Assembly: GCA_030340625.1 (NCBI GenBank) | Contig: JAOPHQ010003981.1 | Span: 203,501-267,500, forward strand | Origin: Merluccius polli | Lineage: Eukaryota > Chordata > Actinopteri > Gadiformes > Merlucciidae | Direction: 5' to 3' | Length of the DNA: 64,000 nucleotides | In this document: positions 45,941 through 59,050 of the stretch, piece after piece | How positions within the stretch are numbered: the stretch's first letter is position 1 | Layout of the letters: every line of letters starts with the position of its first letter | Translations under genes and position numbers: made by a program | Notes under the pieces: model-generated | Database searches by the model: none | What the model was told of the DNA's origin: nothing | The model's input: only the letters and a program-made list of their open reading frames with translations

Positions 45941-47098
45941 CATAAAATATTTTGTCGGTTTCACCCGGGAGCCTTAGGGTTGTCTGACTATTATAAAGGC
46001 TATAACCGATATAATATAGCATCATCTAATTACAGCCTGTGTTGTCTAATTAAGCTATCACAGGCCCATGTTGGTAACATTAAATGTGGTGTCTAATTAC
46101 AGCATAATTTGGTAGTAAGGGTAGAATAGCATCTAACTAGCATATTTTGGATCTGATATGGCATTGTATTTGATTTCTAATAGACTATGTTCTAAAAAAA
46201 AAAAGGTGTAAAATGGTGTCTAACTGTGTTTGTTTACTGTCCAATAAAGAACATATTATTATTTGTTTTTGTCTAAGTAAGGCGTATTATTAGTGTACCG
46301 CAAAATAAATTGTGACCATGTTTGCTATGTTGTAGTATATTTGTAGTTTCCACAGTGAGATGGCAACCATCGCGGCATCCTAATACCTAGGCTGGAGCCT
46401 TCATAGGTTCATAGATTTCACCCCCGTCACATGCAAACACCTGAAATGGGAAATTGACTTCTATGGAGATTTTCACGTTGTGCCCATTTTTACATTTTCA
46501 CAAACAGACACATTTCACATATTGCAGTTATGTTTCACCCTCTCAAAACACAATGTGTATGTATTTTTTAATAAACCACAATGATGAATAAGTTAGTCAT
46601 GCTAACTTTATACTTATTAGCCATTAGGCTAAAGAGAGTGTATTTTTCCTATATGTGTGTCAGGCTACACCCCAGATAGTTTAAGGAACTGCTCGCTATG
46701 GTTGGACATTGCATTGCAAGGGAGATGAGGTTCCGGCGTGCAACTCCTCAATCAGAACTGCTTACTGTCAGGCTAACTAGGCTACAGTTGCGTTGACGTG
46801 GCTAGTGTTGTACAGTCCTTACTACTGGGGATTCTTTTCATACAATTGCAGACAAATGTTTTTACCGCAGTTACCTTCTACAGTGGTACCTTTTAAGTGT
46901 TTTTTGTGTTTTAAACGTCATAGTCTGTCTTCTATGATCTTGAATTTAGTAATCAAAGTTTTTTTTTTTTTTAAATCCTATGTTTTTGTCAGTTTCGGCC
47001 AACCCGCTTTGATCGTTCTATTCTGCTCCAAACTTAGGTCCTGTTCATTTTGTGATGTTGACGACGGCCAGAGGTTATGCTAACGCCCAGTGATTATG
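45941..47098. other. Non-coding stretch
   Basis: The word TCTAATTACAGC recurs at about 46028 and 46094 in a loose repeat. No gene seen. Confidence 0.45.
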
Positions 47099-47106
47099 CT
47101 AACACC

Positions 47107-47391
47107 CAGTGTTGGACTGGCCATCCGGTGATTCCCAGAAGCCGGTCTAATTCACAGCCACGCCACGCTACCATGCAGAAAATACCAAAATAAGTTTAAT
47201 CGAAAATAGTTTCAGCAGCCACCTTCACTTTGAATCGACTTTTGCCCTGCCGCGAAGCGATCCAAAATCATTAGAGAGAGGGGGGGATGGGGCGTCCCCT
47301 GTGAAAACTTGAACAATTAATTGTCCATCAGTTTTACAGAATGCTATTGGTCAATAGTAGGTCCTCGTTTGTCAATCCCAGTCCGACCCTG
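47107..47391. mobile_element. Short hAT-type MITE with CAGTGTTGGACTGG end
   Basis: CAGTGTTGGACTGG at the left and, inverted, CAGGGTCGGACTGG at the right (12 of 14 match). Flanks CTAACACC and CTAACGCC form an 8-bp duplication with one difference. Length 285 bp. Confidence 0.8.
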
Positions 47392-49669
47392 CTAACGCCA
47401 TGGTGTGTGCAGATGTTTGGAGCTGTTAATGTTGATGGCTGCGCCACAGTGTGTGACTCATCCTTAAACCTCATATATATTCCTGAAATCATACTTAATA
47501 CTTTAGGCCTACTATGTTGTATGGTGAAACCATACAACATAAATGTGTTAATCTTTACTAGCTTTGCAAATTTTCTTCAAAATTGCAAATTTTCTTCCTG
47601 TGGGGGTTGTAAAGCTGTCGATACGTTTTTTTTGGAGAGCCCTCTTGAAAGTAGTAATTTGGACACTGCTGTATAGTCTTTTTAGTGTGCCACACAAGAT
47701 TTATACTGGCCCCTTCTGCCCCCCCCCCTCCACTAAATATTTTCTGCAGGCGCCCCCATGCATTATTTTCAGATAACAGCACACCTTGCCATACCCCTTA
47801 TGTATATCGCTCATACTCAATGGCGCGTACTAGCTAAAAAAAAGTATCACAAAGTTAGCATTTCCCATAACAACAGGATATTACACCTCCCCCTATTTAA
47901 AACACACTTGTTATGAACACTTGTTTTGAAGCTTTGCACAGACCTCCATTAACAAAACAAAAAGCTGTTGCTTTACCATGCTTTACCTCCAACACCACAG
48001 TAACAACCGTGTATTGTGTTCACAGAGGGAAACAGATTTGGTATTTAATATAGTATGTCATGTAGCCTTTTAATTAATTGCGATTGTGGCATCAGTGGAT
48101 AATAATATGTTTCTTGTACAATACAATTGACAATATAACTATAATGATACCACTACAACCCTAGAGTACCCTAAAGATTATTTAGTAGCCTATATAAGCT
48201 TGCTTGCTTATATTACTTCGCTTGTATATAGCGTATCCTCATCAATTACATCAAGTATGGCAGAATACAGTACACATATGCAATAAATGTATTCCATATC
48301 AGCTGTGTTGGAAATGGTATAATTGACTCCCTGTATTAAGACACACACCTTTATATCTAAAGTGATGGACAACATAAATCTGTGATTTACTTCTAATTAT
48401 GTTATTAAAGGTTATCAAGGTGTAGCCACGTGCGACCTTCCTGATATTCACGTTTGCATTTCGCAAATCAGTTTGGCCTTGGCTGGGCAGCAATTGATTT
48501 CCAAAAATGGCTGCAGCCTTAGGTTGTTCAAACGGCTCAATCAGAGTGACGCTCGTGCTCACATCACTCTTGCTGAATCCGATTGGAAGTAAAGCAAGAA
48601 CATTCAAAATCTGAGAGAAGTGTTTGTCATGAACTGAAGCTTCCTCCCCGAGCGCTGATTGGTCCTAGCATTTTTTCAGTTTTGGAAAAGGCTTTCAACG
48701 GGATCAAGGCCTGACCTATCTGCAGAGGGAAACAGAATGTGAACTTGTGAGATCGGGTCTGTCTCATGAGGCTAATCAAGGTGTGCATTAAGCATCAGAG
48801 AATGAAATCCATTGCAATCTCACTTAATTTCAGTCGATCGATTTCCTTCTATTCCTTCAAGCTGATTTAATGGGTGGAGTCTTATTTTCCCTCTTTTCCT
48901 CTTTGATTATCTGCCTCCCGCCACGCATTTTGTCGCCACCAAATGGCTTACATTATTATATTACTGTCTTTTTCAAGCGGAAATGAAAAGCCCATAGAGA
49001 TATACTAGAGTGTGTCAAACATCTTGGTTGATTTGGTTTGCCTAGAACATGGCAAGGAATAGACTCAGTCTGTATTGTTTTGTTTTCTTCTTCTTCTACA
49101 ACAATGTATTTGGTCTTCAAACGGATGTGATGCACATGTTTGCATGTATGCATGGAAGTGGGATCCGATTACAAGTGGTCACTGGAAACGCATGTTAATG
49201 CCAGGTGTGAACTGACTACTTAGAGCTGTCCACTTGAGATCGGATCAACCAAGACGCATGTTAATGGCAGGTGTGAACAGGGTTACACCTGGGTTAACCC
49301 TATCCCCTAACCCTAACTCTAACACTTCCCCGAAGGAGCGCTATACAGCCACATGCACCAGACACGAAAATATAAACAAAATTTTTTCCATTTCTTTGTT
49401 TTGACAACCGTCAAGCTCTATTGCACTTGCTTGCTTTTAAATAAAAGTGTATGCAGTTATACGATGTATAAATGAAATTAACAAAATGTTCAATGTCTCC
49501 TTCCTGGTTGTTCCGACAACATTCAGAACCGCTTTGTCCATGCCGTTAAAAGGCGCCCGCTTCGTGCGTGTGCTTGTAACAATTTTATTTTTAAGGCAAA
49601 TTATTACGGTATTGTATTATCTGTAAAGTAGCACAAGGTTAACAGTGTTTCTTTTATAACACTCTCACT
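47392..49669. other. Non-coding stretch
   Basis: No gene recognised. 49170-49290 has two GCATGTTAATG(C/G)CAGGTGTGAAC copies at about 49191 and 49255, typical of fish MITEs. 48640-48960 is unique, AT-rich and non-repetitive. Confidence 0.4.
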
Positions 49670-49763
49670 CTGGAACGATTAGATTTGCAACGATTAGTTG
49701 ACTATCGGCTTCAAATGGCGACTAAGAGTCGACTAAGAAAATCTTCAGTCGGGGGCAGCCCTA
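49670..49763. mobile_element. hAT-type right terminus
   Basis: GACTAAGAGTCGACTAAGAA followed by the end GTCGGGGGCAGCCCTA is, in reverse, the TAGGGCTGCCCCC...GACT end of a common vertebrate hAT family. The left end was not found. Confidence 0.55.
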
Positions 49764-51630
49764 TATATTAATGGGTATTTAATGTTTTTAGATACTCTTG
49801 TTCATCACTTTAAAAGTTAATACGTTAAATTTAACAGCCCATTTCTGCTGGGTGGCAGCAAAGTGGTAGCAACACATTTCCGTTAGCTTCGAACTCTGCG
49901 TGGAAAAGCTCCCGTTAGTCTATTGCTTTCTGGTAACATAATTAGAAAAAAAACACAAAAACCTCGTTCCAACATGTCACTTTTTACAACTTCAACTGCA
50001 ACTCTGCGACTAGAAACGGGGAGAAAAGGAAATTGGGTTTTCGAAGAAGGGAAAAAAAAGGGTAATTTCCTCCTCTTTTTTCCTCTCTTATTTCAACTCT
50101 TTCTTGATTGTTGATTTCTTACCTTCTCTCTTTCGTCCCATTTTATTTTTCTCTGTGTTGCCCAACTTAGCGCCAACAAACGATTCCTTTCCCTTTCTGG
50201 GTGTACTCTTCCTTGTTCTGTTCCACCATGGCTTCAGACCAAATAAAGAACGAGGGGCTGTGACAGAGCAATCAGGCAGAAACAACACAGAGCAGGCCAT
50301 ATTTTTCTCCCCCCCCCGTTTGTCCGTTGCAAACAAATGAACCCTGTGGGGCCGCTGGCTTACATCTGGGGTCGCTTGTCACAGATAATGCTCTCATTTG
50401 GAGGGGAAATTGGCCCTATAGGCACCAAACCCAAAGTAGATAACTTAGTGTAGCAGGAGTAAGAAGGGGAGCGGACACAACATTGGGCCTGTTCTGAGAG
50501 AGAGATGAATGAGACAAGAGAAACAACAACCAAGAAAAACGTTGTTTTGTTCCCAACATATCCGCTATACTGGTTTTCAACGCCCGGCAATTTGCTTCAC
50601 TACAGAACATGACGCAAGGCGGCACACCTGAAACTAATTACCTGGTTTTCATACCAATCAGCCATTAATGCAGTCAGTGAGGATCATTCTGGGAAGTTCA
50701 GCCTTCCACACAATTCCAATTAGTTAATTAGTTACACGAAAAGAGAGCGCACACACACACACACACACACAAACCACATCAAAAATACAACCTCGCACAA
50801 AGCCACAAACATTCACACACAACAAAAGCTGTTCTCCATGGACATCAATCCGTGCAGAGAAACCACCGCAGACCAAACTAGACCGAGGCCAAGACTAAAC
50901 ACCTAAGCTGTGTCCTCCTCCGTCAGCCCACTAACATATCATCCCTCCTTCCAGCCACGGTCTGTTGGGGGTTTTCTCTGTGTGTCATCATTTAGAGACA
51001 CACTCTTACTGTGGCAATTTAATGTAGACCGTTGTAAATACAAGGCCACCGCATCCTCCTGCAAAAATAACAATAATAACAATAATAACGCATGACATAC
51101 TCCGCGGTGCCTACACAGGTTGCCTACGGCTCATTAGCAACACTGTCCAGCTCATATGTGTGTGTGTTGTGTGTGTGTGTGCTCGCGTGTTGATGTGTGT
51201 GTGTGTGTGTAAATGTATAAATATGCTTGAGGAAGGAGAGAGTGCATGTGTTTGGGAGGCTGTGTGCATGTATAAAGACCTGCTGGAGGCTGGTGATATT
51301 TAACTAGGGGAAAGCTGCGGTTTGGCTGTTTGGCTAGGAGGGCGTGCGTGCCTGCACGGTACCTCTGGGCTCGCATCCTGAAGGTCTGATCCCTGAGCAC
51401 CGCATGACCAAGACTCCCCAGAATGTAAAACTAGGAAATTAATGAAATTGTATTTCTGGGCCTATTTCATGAAATTCTGATTCAATGGAAAATGTGATTT
51501 TTTTTTACCGTTGGAAAGGCTATTTGTGGTGGTTTGTGAAATGTTGAAAATTAAACTAGTTGTGGATTTAAATGTCTATGGCTTCCAGGCATTAAATGCA
51601 TACATTTCCTGGAACCATAGAATAATACCG
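49764..51630. other. Non-coding stretch
   Basis: Short CA and GT arrays at 50748-50771 and 51158-51210. The open frames at 50088-50340 look like chance. 50640-50740 has homeodomain-type AATTAG words (CCAATTAGTTAATTAGTTAC). Confidence 0.4.
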
Positions 51631-51639
51631 ATACTCCCA

Positions 51640-51686
<47 letters not shown>
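51640..51686 (+). repeat. Poly-C followed by (CA)n
   Basis: Seventeen C residues joined to a 30-bp CA array. Confidence 0.9.
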
Positions 51687-51689
<3 letters not shown>

Positions 51690-51950
51690 TTTCGTGTGGC
51701 TGACTTCAAAAAGAAACCGTAATGTAATCTTGTTCCAAGAGAGGGATGTGAAATTGAGACGTTTATTTATTTTGTGAGGAGAAAGGTGTGCGCGCGCAAG
51801 TGTCTGTGTGTCATGTGTGTGTGTGTGCGTGTGATTATAAAGAGCTACACACCTCCAGGCTTTGTAGTTAACCAAGCGAGCTCTTTCAACACTTCAACAT
51901 CCCCAGTACTGTGTTCATTAGTCATTTTGGAGCACTGCTACTCATAGCAG

Positions 51951-51952
<2 letters not shown>

Positions 51953-52022
<70 letters not shown>
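51953..52022. repeat. (TA)n microsatellite
   Basis: About 70 bp of pure TA. Confidence 0.95.
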
Positions 52023-52026
<4 letters not shown>

Positions 52027-53005
52027 CCTCACAATTTGATATTACGATTTTTGAGTGTCGATACGATATGTATTGCGATTCTGTAAATATTGCGTAGTTG
52101 AATTGATTATAAGCGAATACACTATGCCCTCTGTGTGGCGGTAGGTAATTCGCCTCCACCATTTTTTTTTTAAATTTCTGCTCCTCTTCTCACTGTATTT
52201 GTTTAATCTTCCTAAATTGTGTATTAGCTTTATGCTTCAGACTTTCAATCCCTGTTGACACGTTTATACAAAACTACCCTCTAAGTAAAACTACTACTCT
52301 ACTAATCTGAAATAGTATTTGGATTTATTAGATATCATAGCAGCTCATGTATGAACTCCGATGCCTTAGCAGCAACATGGAGGATCATGTGTCTTGCTTT
52401 CGCCTCAGACCCCTGAACAAGGTTAAATAACAAGATAAGCATGCAGGGGCAAACACATGATTATGTTAGCATGCTACCCCTAGCATGCACAAGGTCAAGT
52501 CCCCCCCATCAGTAATTTAAAAGATGCCTTAATTCTGATTGGGTGGAAGGTGTGTGTCTGCACTTGCACATGTGTATTTCGTCTGAATAACATGCATCAG
52601 CAAATTGAGAGACCTCGCAGTGGCAAAGGTCCGTCTCCATGGCAATGTTATTAACATATTGATGTGCCAATCAATGTCCTGAATCATCCATCACTGTGGA
52701 GACCAAAAGGTCTTGAACACCAGCGTGAAGAAGTTTGCTGGAAGTTTCTTATGATCGACTACAACGGTAGAAAATATCAACATGAAAGTGTACAATATGT
52801 TGAAATAAGTGTGTTGAATTGGGAGGAATAACTGGTTTCATGACTGTATGTATGTAGTTTGTGATAAACTGCAACCAACAGAATGGATGTTTGCACTGGG
52901 CGTCCGACTTAACTACTACCAGGGACAGCCACAAATTTCAGTGGAGAAACAACTCCGCAATTACACAATGACTTATGTGAGACATACAGGAAGACATACG
53001 CAAGT
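52023..53005. other. Non-coding stretch, nothing recognised
   Basis: No gene or repeat family recognised. Confidence 0.45.
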
Positions 53006-53009
53006 CCTT

Positions 53010-53041
53010 ACTGATACAATGACTTGTGTCATTGTATCAGT
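53010..53041. repeat. Perfect 14-bp hairpin
   Basis: ACTGATACAATGAC and GTCATTGTATCAGT around the loop TTGT. Confidence 0.9.
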
Positions 53042-53519
53042 GATATTTGAGTAAAGGGCCACTCCACAGCCCCAAAGTCTGCACCGCCTACTTTCCAGAT
53101 AGTGAGCGAGGCACCTACAGGGATGCTCACAGGTTGAGTGGAGAAGCCGATGCACTCCAACCCAAAGTCTTCTGGTTAAGACTCCAGCACCCTAGACACT
53201 AGACACCCACAGCATGCCTGCGCTGTTAAATCCCCTTTATTTCTACACCTCGCTCTTAAGTCCTGCTGTGCAACTGCGAGGCCCCACTGAGTTTGACCTG
53301 GGAAAGATTTCTTTTTAAATGTTAGTTTTGGTGTTTTTTTTTTGTTTGTGCCCAGTGTGATAAAAAGGGGTCTGTAGAGGCTGGAGCCATCCAGGCAGCA
53401 GGCCAGAGCGAGCAGGCGCGTGCGATACGAGGGGAATAGTGCCCAGTCATGTCCAAGCCAGGGAGGTCAGAGCACTCTGATGACGCTCTGCAGTCATCTG
53501 CACACACTGTGGCTAAGCT

Positions 53520-53520
<1 letters not shown>

Positions 53521-53556
<36 letters not shown>
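53521..53556 (+). repeat. (GT)n microsatellite
   Basis: About 36 bp of pure GT. Confidence 0.95.
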
Positions 53557-53557
<1 letters not shown>

Positions 53558-54540
53558 ACTGGGATTAAGTCCGCCATTTTGATTTTTGATTCAGTGTGCT
53601 GTATTATACAGAGGCTGGTCCAGGAAGGGAAGAAGATGGCAAAAGCTGATTTGAAATTAAATCTACCATTTCAAATCTCAATACATAGTGCTTCAATTTC
53701 TCATTTGTCTCCTCACAGCCCTCCTCTATGTCTCACCTCATCTCACAGGTTCCAAATTTTGCGAAAATTGCTAAAATCTAATTAGAAAATGTGAAACTCA
53801 CGAGAGGCTCATAGTGGTTCTCACCTTCATTTTCCATCCTCCTCTCGCTCTCCTTATTACCGCCTCTAGCCCCCCCCCCCCCCCCTCCTCTCTGTCTAAC
53901 CTTACAACTTTGCCAAGATCGGCCCCCTCTGTCCCCCCATGTCCCCTTGGGGCCGATGGGCCTGGCACACCAGAGCCAATAGCGGATGTGCAGACATCGG
54001 AGGAGTCGAGGCAAAGGGGGGACCTTCTGGACGCACTGGAGGACATCGTGGTCGGTGCCAGAATCAATCAGGCCACCATTTATCAGCTGACCCTGTCGCC
54101 ACAGGGCTGTGGATCCGCCCAGGATGGTTTGTAGTTATTTTGCTTGACTGGCGGAATAAAGAAAAGAATAATCGCTATCGCTGGATTCACACAGTACGTA
54201 TCGAACGCCGGGAAAAGCATCAACTGGCTTTTTTTCCCTTCTTTCTCCGGGTTTGCACGCTTCAATGGGCAAGTGGGCGCAGGCAGATATGCGCAGTCAT
54301 GCTCTATCTTTCTGTCCCTTTACCTCTCTCTCTCTCTCTCTCTCTCTTTTGCCCATTATAACTTCATTATAATTGTTCTTTTTTGGTACGAAGCGAGGAA
54401 ATAAACTACAAGGAGATATGAGCAGCGTGCGTCGCAGTAAGACTCGATACCGATCAGTGGGAGGAAGGTGTCAAAAAGTTGTACACGCGAGCACTAATGC
54501 AACTTAATTCTAACAAGACGAGAACAGAGGAATCTGTACC
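53557..54540. other. Non-coding or unrecognised; weak exon-like patch
   Basis: At 53930-54115 the + strand reads LGADGPGTPEPIADVQTSEE and then LLDALEDIVVGARINQATI without stops and with less biased composition. I do not recognise it, no splice context could be fixed, and it may be chance. Confidence 0.2.
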
Positions 54541-54569
54541 TGCAAGCATTATTACAACTTTAAAGAGGG

Positions 54570-54708
54570 GAGGGGGGGCGGGGCGGAGGGAGGGGGAGTC
54601 GAAATGAAAGAAGAAAGTGGAAATGGAGGGGACAAAGATATTGGGAGCACGATGATAAAAATGCAGGCGGAGACGGGGAAGGAGAATGTGTGGGGTGTGG
54701 GGTGGGGG

Positions 54709-54742
<34 letters not shown>

Positions 54743-55070
54743 CGGTGGCGGCGTGCCTCTCGTTCCTCATGTCTCGTCGTCCCTAATCTGTACATCCGCT
54801 GCCTTAATGTTGACAAAAGAGCCTGTGAGGAGTTATCTCTTCCGCGGCGACGGGGGGGGGGGGGGGGGGGGAATATCGCCATGGCAGCAGGTGTTTCGTA
54901 AAGCCTGTGCTGCTAGTCCTCGTACGTCCACGTGAACACACTCCATTTTGCCCCCCCCCCCCCCCAGCCCCCGCCTCCCTACTCATCCATCCTATCTATA
55001 CTCCCTGCCCCCCCCCACACACACACACACCCCAACCCCGCCCCCCCTCTTCCTCCCCTCCCTCCCTCCC
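54570..55070. repeat. Cluster of G-rich then C-rich homopolymer tracts
   Basis: G runs at 54704-54742 (with one A) and 54852-54871, then C runs at 54951-54965 and 55009-55016 and C-rich sequence to 55070. Glycine and proline runs read from this area are artefacts. Confidence 0.85.
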
Positions 55071-55315
55071 TCTCGCTGTCCTTTATCATTGTCCTATCCT
55101 TGTCTTCTGACACAGAGCCGTAATGGCAAGCGTTAATGGCCGCCTCTCTTGGAAGCCCTCTACAATTATTCTCTCCCATCCATTCACTTTCTGCTTTCTC
55201 CACTTTTCTTTCTTGTTTCTCTCTCTCCGTCTTGCTCGACCTCCCCGTGCCTCCTGTCTGTCCTCGCTCCTCTCCTGGTGAACATGGTTCCCTCACACAA
55301 TGTACACACATACAT

Positions 55316-55418
<103 letters not shown>

Positions 55419-55785
55419 CAAGCAATTATAAAAGGTAACAGAAAGGCTTTCTTGTAGGAGTTTTCAATAATTTGATGCATATATTTCTCTTTCATTGTTT
55501 CCTTAACTCCCACTCTCTCTCTTTTCTCTGTCTTTTTTTCATCTTCTGAAAGTCAAGACACATAATATCTTCTCGTAATATCTTAATAAACTAGGTACAT
55601 ACTTGTAGAGATATGATGTTTAATCCTGCCAGTATCATCTAAATATATTTGACTTAGTACACCATAACTTTTGTAATCAGTATTTTTTCCTGAATGTCAT
55701 ATTTTATTATTGTTCTTATTTGTAGATATTTGCCCGCAATTAGTCTATTTGAACCTACATTTCCACTGGCCTATGTGCTGTGACA

Positions 55786-55840
55786 ACTGCTTTCCCCTTG
55801 GGGATCAATAATACAGTATTTAATCTTATTTTATCTCACT
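55786..55840 (+). repeat. LINE-type 3' tail fragment
   Basis: TTTCCCCTTGGGGATCAATA followed by ATACAGTATTTAATCTTATTT resembles the GGGGATCAATAAAGT tail of common fish LINEs and their SINE partners. Too short to assign. Confidence 0.4.
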
Positions 55841-56320
55841 TGATCTTAATTGAGGGAATGAGAAATGGTTTAGAAAGAAAAGAGCTATCATACTTTGTTG
55901 GAGATTGGAGTATGAGTGTGTGTGTATGTGTGTGTGTCACAGTGCACACACTAAAACACACAATTAGAAATGACATATTACGCAGCGCTGCAGCCGTTTA
56001 CACGCGATAAGGAGCACAGAGATCATCAGCGGCGACTATCGACTTCGGGGCCTTGACTTTGTTCTCAACTCATTCTGTGCGGTTTCAAAGAAAAGCGGGA
56101 TGCGAATGACGACGCTACCTTGAAACCTGAAGGATGAAGCAATACCTAAATTGTTCTGAAAGGTTTTGAATGAAAAAATATATGCAAATAAAAACATGTT
56201 ATTATTATTTACTTCATCTGTCCAACTGAATGTATTGTCTGCTTGTGTCAAACCGAGAATAATGTGATCTGTGAAACTGGGAGCAAGGCCTCTAAACTAG
56301 TTTACTAGTGACTATATAGT

Positions 56321-57406
56321 CACAAGACTAGCTGGTGTTAGTGTATATAGTCTCTCTATCACAAGACTAACTGGTGTTAGTGTATATAGTCTCTCTATCA
56401 CAAGACTAACTGGTGTTAGTGTATATAGTCTCTCTATCACAAGACTAACTGGTGTTAGTGTATATAGTCTCTCTATCACAAGACTAACTAGTGTTAGTGT
56501 ATATAGTCTACGTCTCTATCACAAGACTAACTGGTGTTAGTGTATATAGTCTACGTCTCTATCACAAGACTAACTGGTGTTAGTGTATATAGTCTCTCTA
56601 TCACAAGACTAACTGGTGTTAGTGTATATAGTCTCTCTATCACAAGACTAACTGGTGTTAGTGTATATAGTCTCTCTATCACAAGACTAACTGGTGTTAG
56701 TGTATATAGTCTACGTCTCTATCACAAGACTAACTGGTGTTAGTGTATATAGTCTCTCTATCACAAGACTAACTGGTGTTAGTGTATATAGTCTCTCTAT
56801 CACAAGACTAACTGGTGTTAGTGTATATAGTCTCTCTATCACAAGACTAAGTGGTGTTAGTGTATATAGTCTCTCTATCACAAGACTAACTGGTGTTAGT
56901 CTCTCTATCACAAGGCTAACTGGTGTTAGTGTATATAGTCTCTCTATCACAAGACTAACTGGTGTTAGTGTATATAGTCTCTCTATCACAAGACTAACTA
57001 GTGTTAGTGTATATAGTCTACGTCTCTATCACAAGACTAACTGGTGTTAGTGTATATAGTCTCTCTATCACAAGACTAACTGGTGTTAGTGTATATAGTC
57101 TACGTCTCTATCACAAGACTAACTGGTGTTAGTGTATATAGTCTCTCTATCACAAGACTAACTGGTGTTAGTGTATATAGTCTCTCTATCACAAGACTAA
57201 CTGGTGTTAGTGTATATAGTCTCTCTATCACAAGACTAACTGGTGTTAGTGTATATAGTCTCTCTATCACAAGACTAACTGGTGTTAGTGTATATAGTCT
57301 CTCTATCACAAGACTAACTGGTGTTAGTGTATATAGTCTCTCTATCACAAGACTAACTGGTGTTAGTGTATATAGTCTCTCTATCACAAGACTAACTGGT
57401 GTTAGT
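56321..57406 (+). repeat. 39-bp minisatellite, 27 units plus a partial
   Basis: The unit runs CACAAGACTAACTGGTGTTA + GTGTATATAGTCTCTCTAT (39 bp). Starts fall at 56321, 56360, 56399, 56438, 56477, 56520 and so on to 57385 (22-bp partial). Five units (56477, 56520, 56680, 56987, 57069) are 43 bp because of an extra ACGT; one (56879) is 30 bp. Most units are identical or differ by one base. Each unit contains the hairpin ACTAAC-TGGT-GTTAGT. Because 39 is a multiple of three, both strands stay open for long stretches (SITRLTGVSVYSL on +), broken by the 43-bp units; I do not regard this as a protein. Confidence 0.97.
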
Positions 57407-57488
57407 TTTAAAGCTCCACCTACAACCTGTCCATTACGGCCTTTCATTACACAAGTAGGCCTGGTGAGACTTAATTTCATGTATTTAA

Positions 57489-57868
57489 GATGACGTAGGT
57501 AAGATTCGAGGGTTGTAAAGAGAGAGCACAAAAGTGCGGAAGAGAGCAAGATTATGAAACTAAGCAACCAAAAAAAAAACATCCCCTCTCCTCTGCTCCC
57601 TTCCTATGTTTTCCCACCATTGAGAAGTGTTGCATTCAGGCACCTGTGATTGCCAAGATGGCAAGATGGCGGGAAAAGATGCCCTGATTGATCAGAAATG
57701 AGCCAGGAGTGGTCCAAAATGTAAATGGTCTCATATAGAGGCATGCGTAGTCAACCCGAAACAGATATTCTCACAGCGCATTGCACATACTAATAGCTGA
57801 TGTATGGCTATGTAATTTCTAACAAATTACACTCAAATCATAGCTCTTAAATCTTACCTACAGCACCT
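57489..57868. mobile_element. TTAA-target MITE
   Basis: TTAA at 57485-57488 and 57869-57872. The left end GATGACGTAGGTAAGATT and the right end, inverted, AGGTGCTGTAGGTAAGATT share GTAGGTAAGATT. 380 bp, non-coding. Confidence 0.7.
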
Positions 57869-57872
57869 TTAA

Positions 57873-58100
57873 TGGTGTCTTTTGATGCACTAATCCAAAT
57901 GCATACCCTAATTAATAACATTAATACGTTTTGTAATGCTCCTGCTAATGTATACATTCACCCCACCCCACATTCTCTCTTGCTTTCTGAGCGCAATATG
58001 GGACATCTTTCTCATTTTGTTTCATTTTTCCTTTTCATTACTAACATTGCTCTATTGACCTGGAGAGAGTCACTAACTTTACGACCCAGTGTGCATCGAT
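57873..58100. other. Non-coding
   Basis: Nothing recognised; followed by a C run at 58107-58135 broken by two G. Confidence 0.5.
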
Positions 58101-58106
58101 TCCACT

Positions 58107-58135
58107 CCCCCCCGCCCGCCCCCCCCCCCCCCCCC
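58107..58135. repeat. Poly-C tract
   Basis: C-rich run with two interruptions. Confidence 0.85.
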
Positions 58136-58239
58136 ATCCCTGCACTGCACCGCCAAACCCCCAGGGTCCTAAACTCTGTCCCCACTGAAGAGGGTGGGTC
58201 ATGTTTTGTAGGAATTTGAAGGATTTCTAACCAGTAAAA

Positions 58240-59050
58240 AATAGATGTGTATTATTATTGTCCCAGGTGGACTCCCCTCTGTGTCTGCCAGACACAAAAC
58301 AAAACCTACACAGTCAATAGAAACTATAGACATTCCTGAAAACGATCAAATCTGTATCTAGTGATCATGAATCAAATTGATAATTTTTCATATTGCCTTT
58401 TGTTGTTTTTTCAATAACTCTTAGTTGCTTGGCATAATATATAATTAGGGTTAAATTGTTGAGCTTACATACATACAAATCATTTATGATTAATAGTGAA
58501 TACATTTAAGGGTTTGGCCAATGATGTTGAACTACCAGAACAATTTGGTAGAATGATTGACAACTACAAAGAGGAGGAACATATTTGCTTGAAGTTCAAG
58601 AAAATGATTAACTGACAATAGTAACTAAACTTAATTACCATGGGCATTGCAACACACAGGCGACATGTTAATTACTCTAATGATTGATTAATTAATGATG
58701 GGGGGGACTATTAAATATTCATGATTCACTGTTAACGTGCTTGTAAAGCAAGTGAAATGTGCATAATTCAAACAGGCACTATTCAAATAATGAACACACC
58801 CTCACACGCCTAATACATTATCACAGGAGTGCAGCGTCGAGACAGTGTGGGACGATGTTCACGATGTATCTTGCAAAGCTTCTTTGTTAAACAGGATATT
58901 GGGGCGTAACAAAGCGTAGGAGGCACACAATTTACACCTGGATTTGGTGACACCAACATTTGAATGCAAAATGTATTATAAACTCTTTTTAATGGGTTAT
59001 TTCTTATGTCATTATGGTGACATGTCGATGTCATGTTGTCTTTAATATTA
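58240..59050. other. Possible conserved non-coding segment
   Basis: Unique AT-rich sequence with many homeodomain- and forkhead-like words (TTAATTACTCTAATGATTGA, TTAATTAATGATG, AATATTCATGATTCA). No repeats. Regulatory role is only a guess. Confidence 0.25.

Noticed and set aside
53814..54361. Possible host exon
   Set aside because: Two overlapping frames are open in different registers, there is no recognisable domain and no firm splice sites.
56321..57406. CRISPR-like array
   Set aside because: There are no unique spacers between repeats, and the context is vertebrate DNA.
56534..57582. Possible repeat protein with 13-residue units
   Set aside because: A 39-bp tandem unit without stops keeps frames open on both strands; 43-bp units break the frame and no start or splice context exists.
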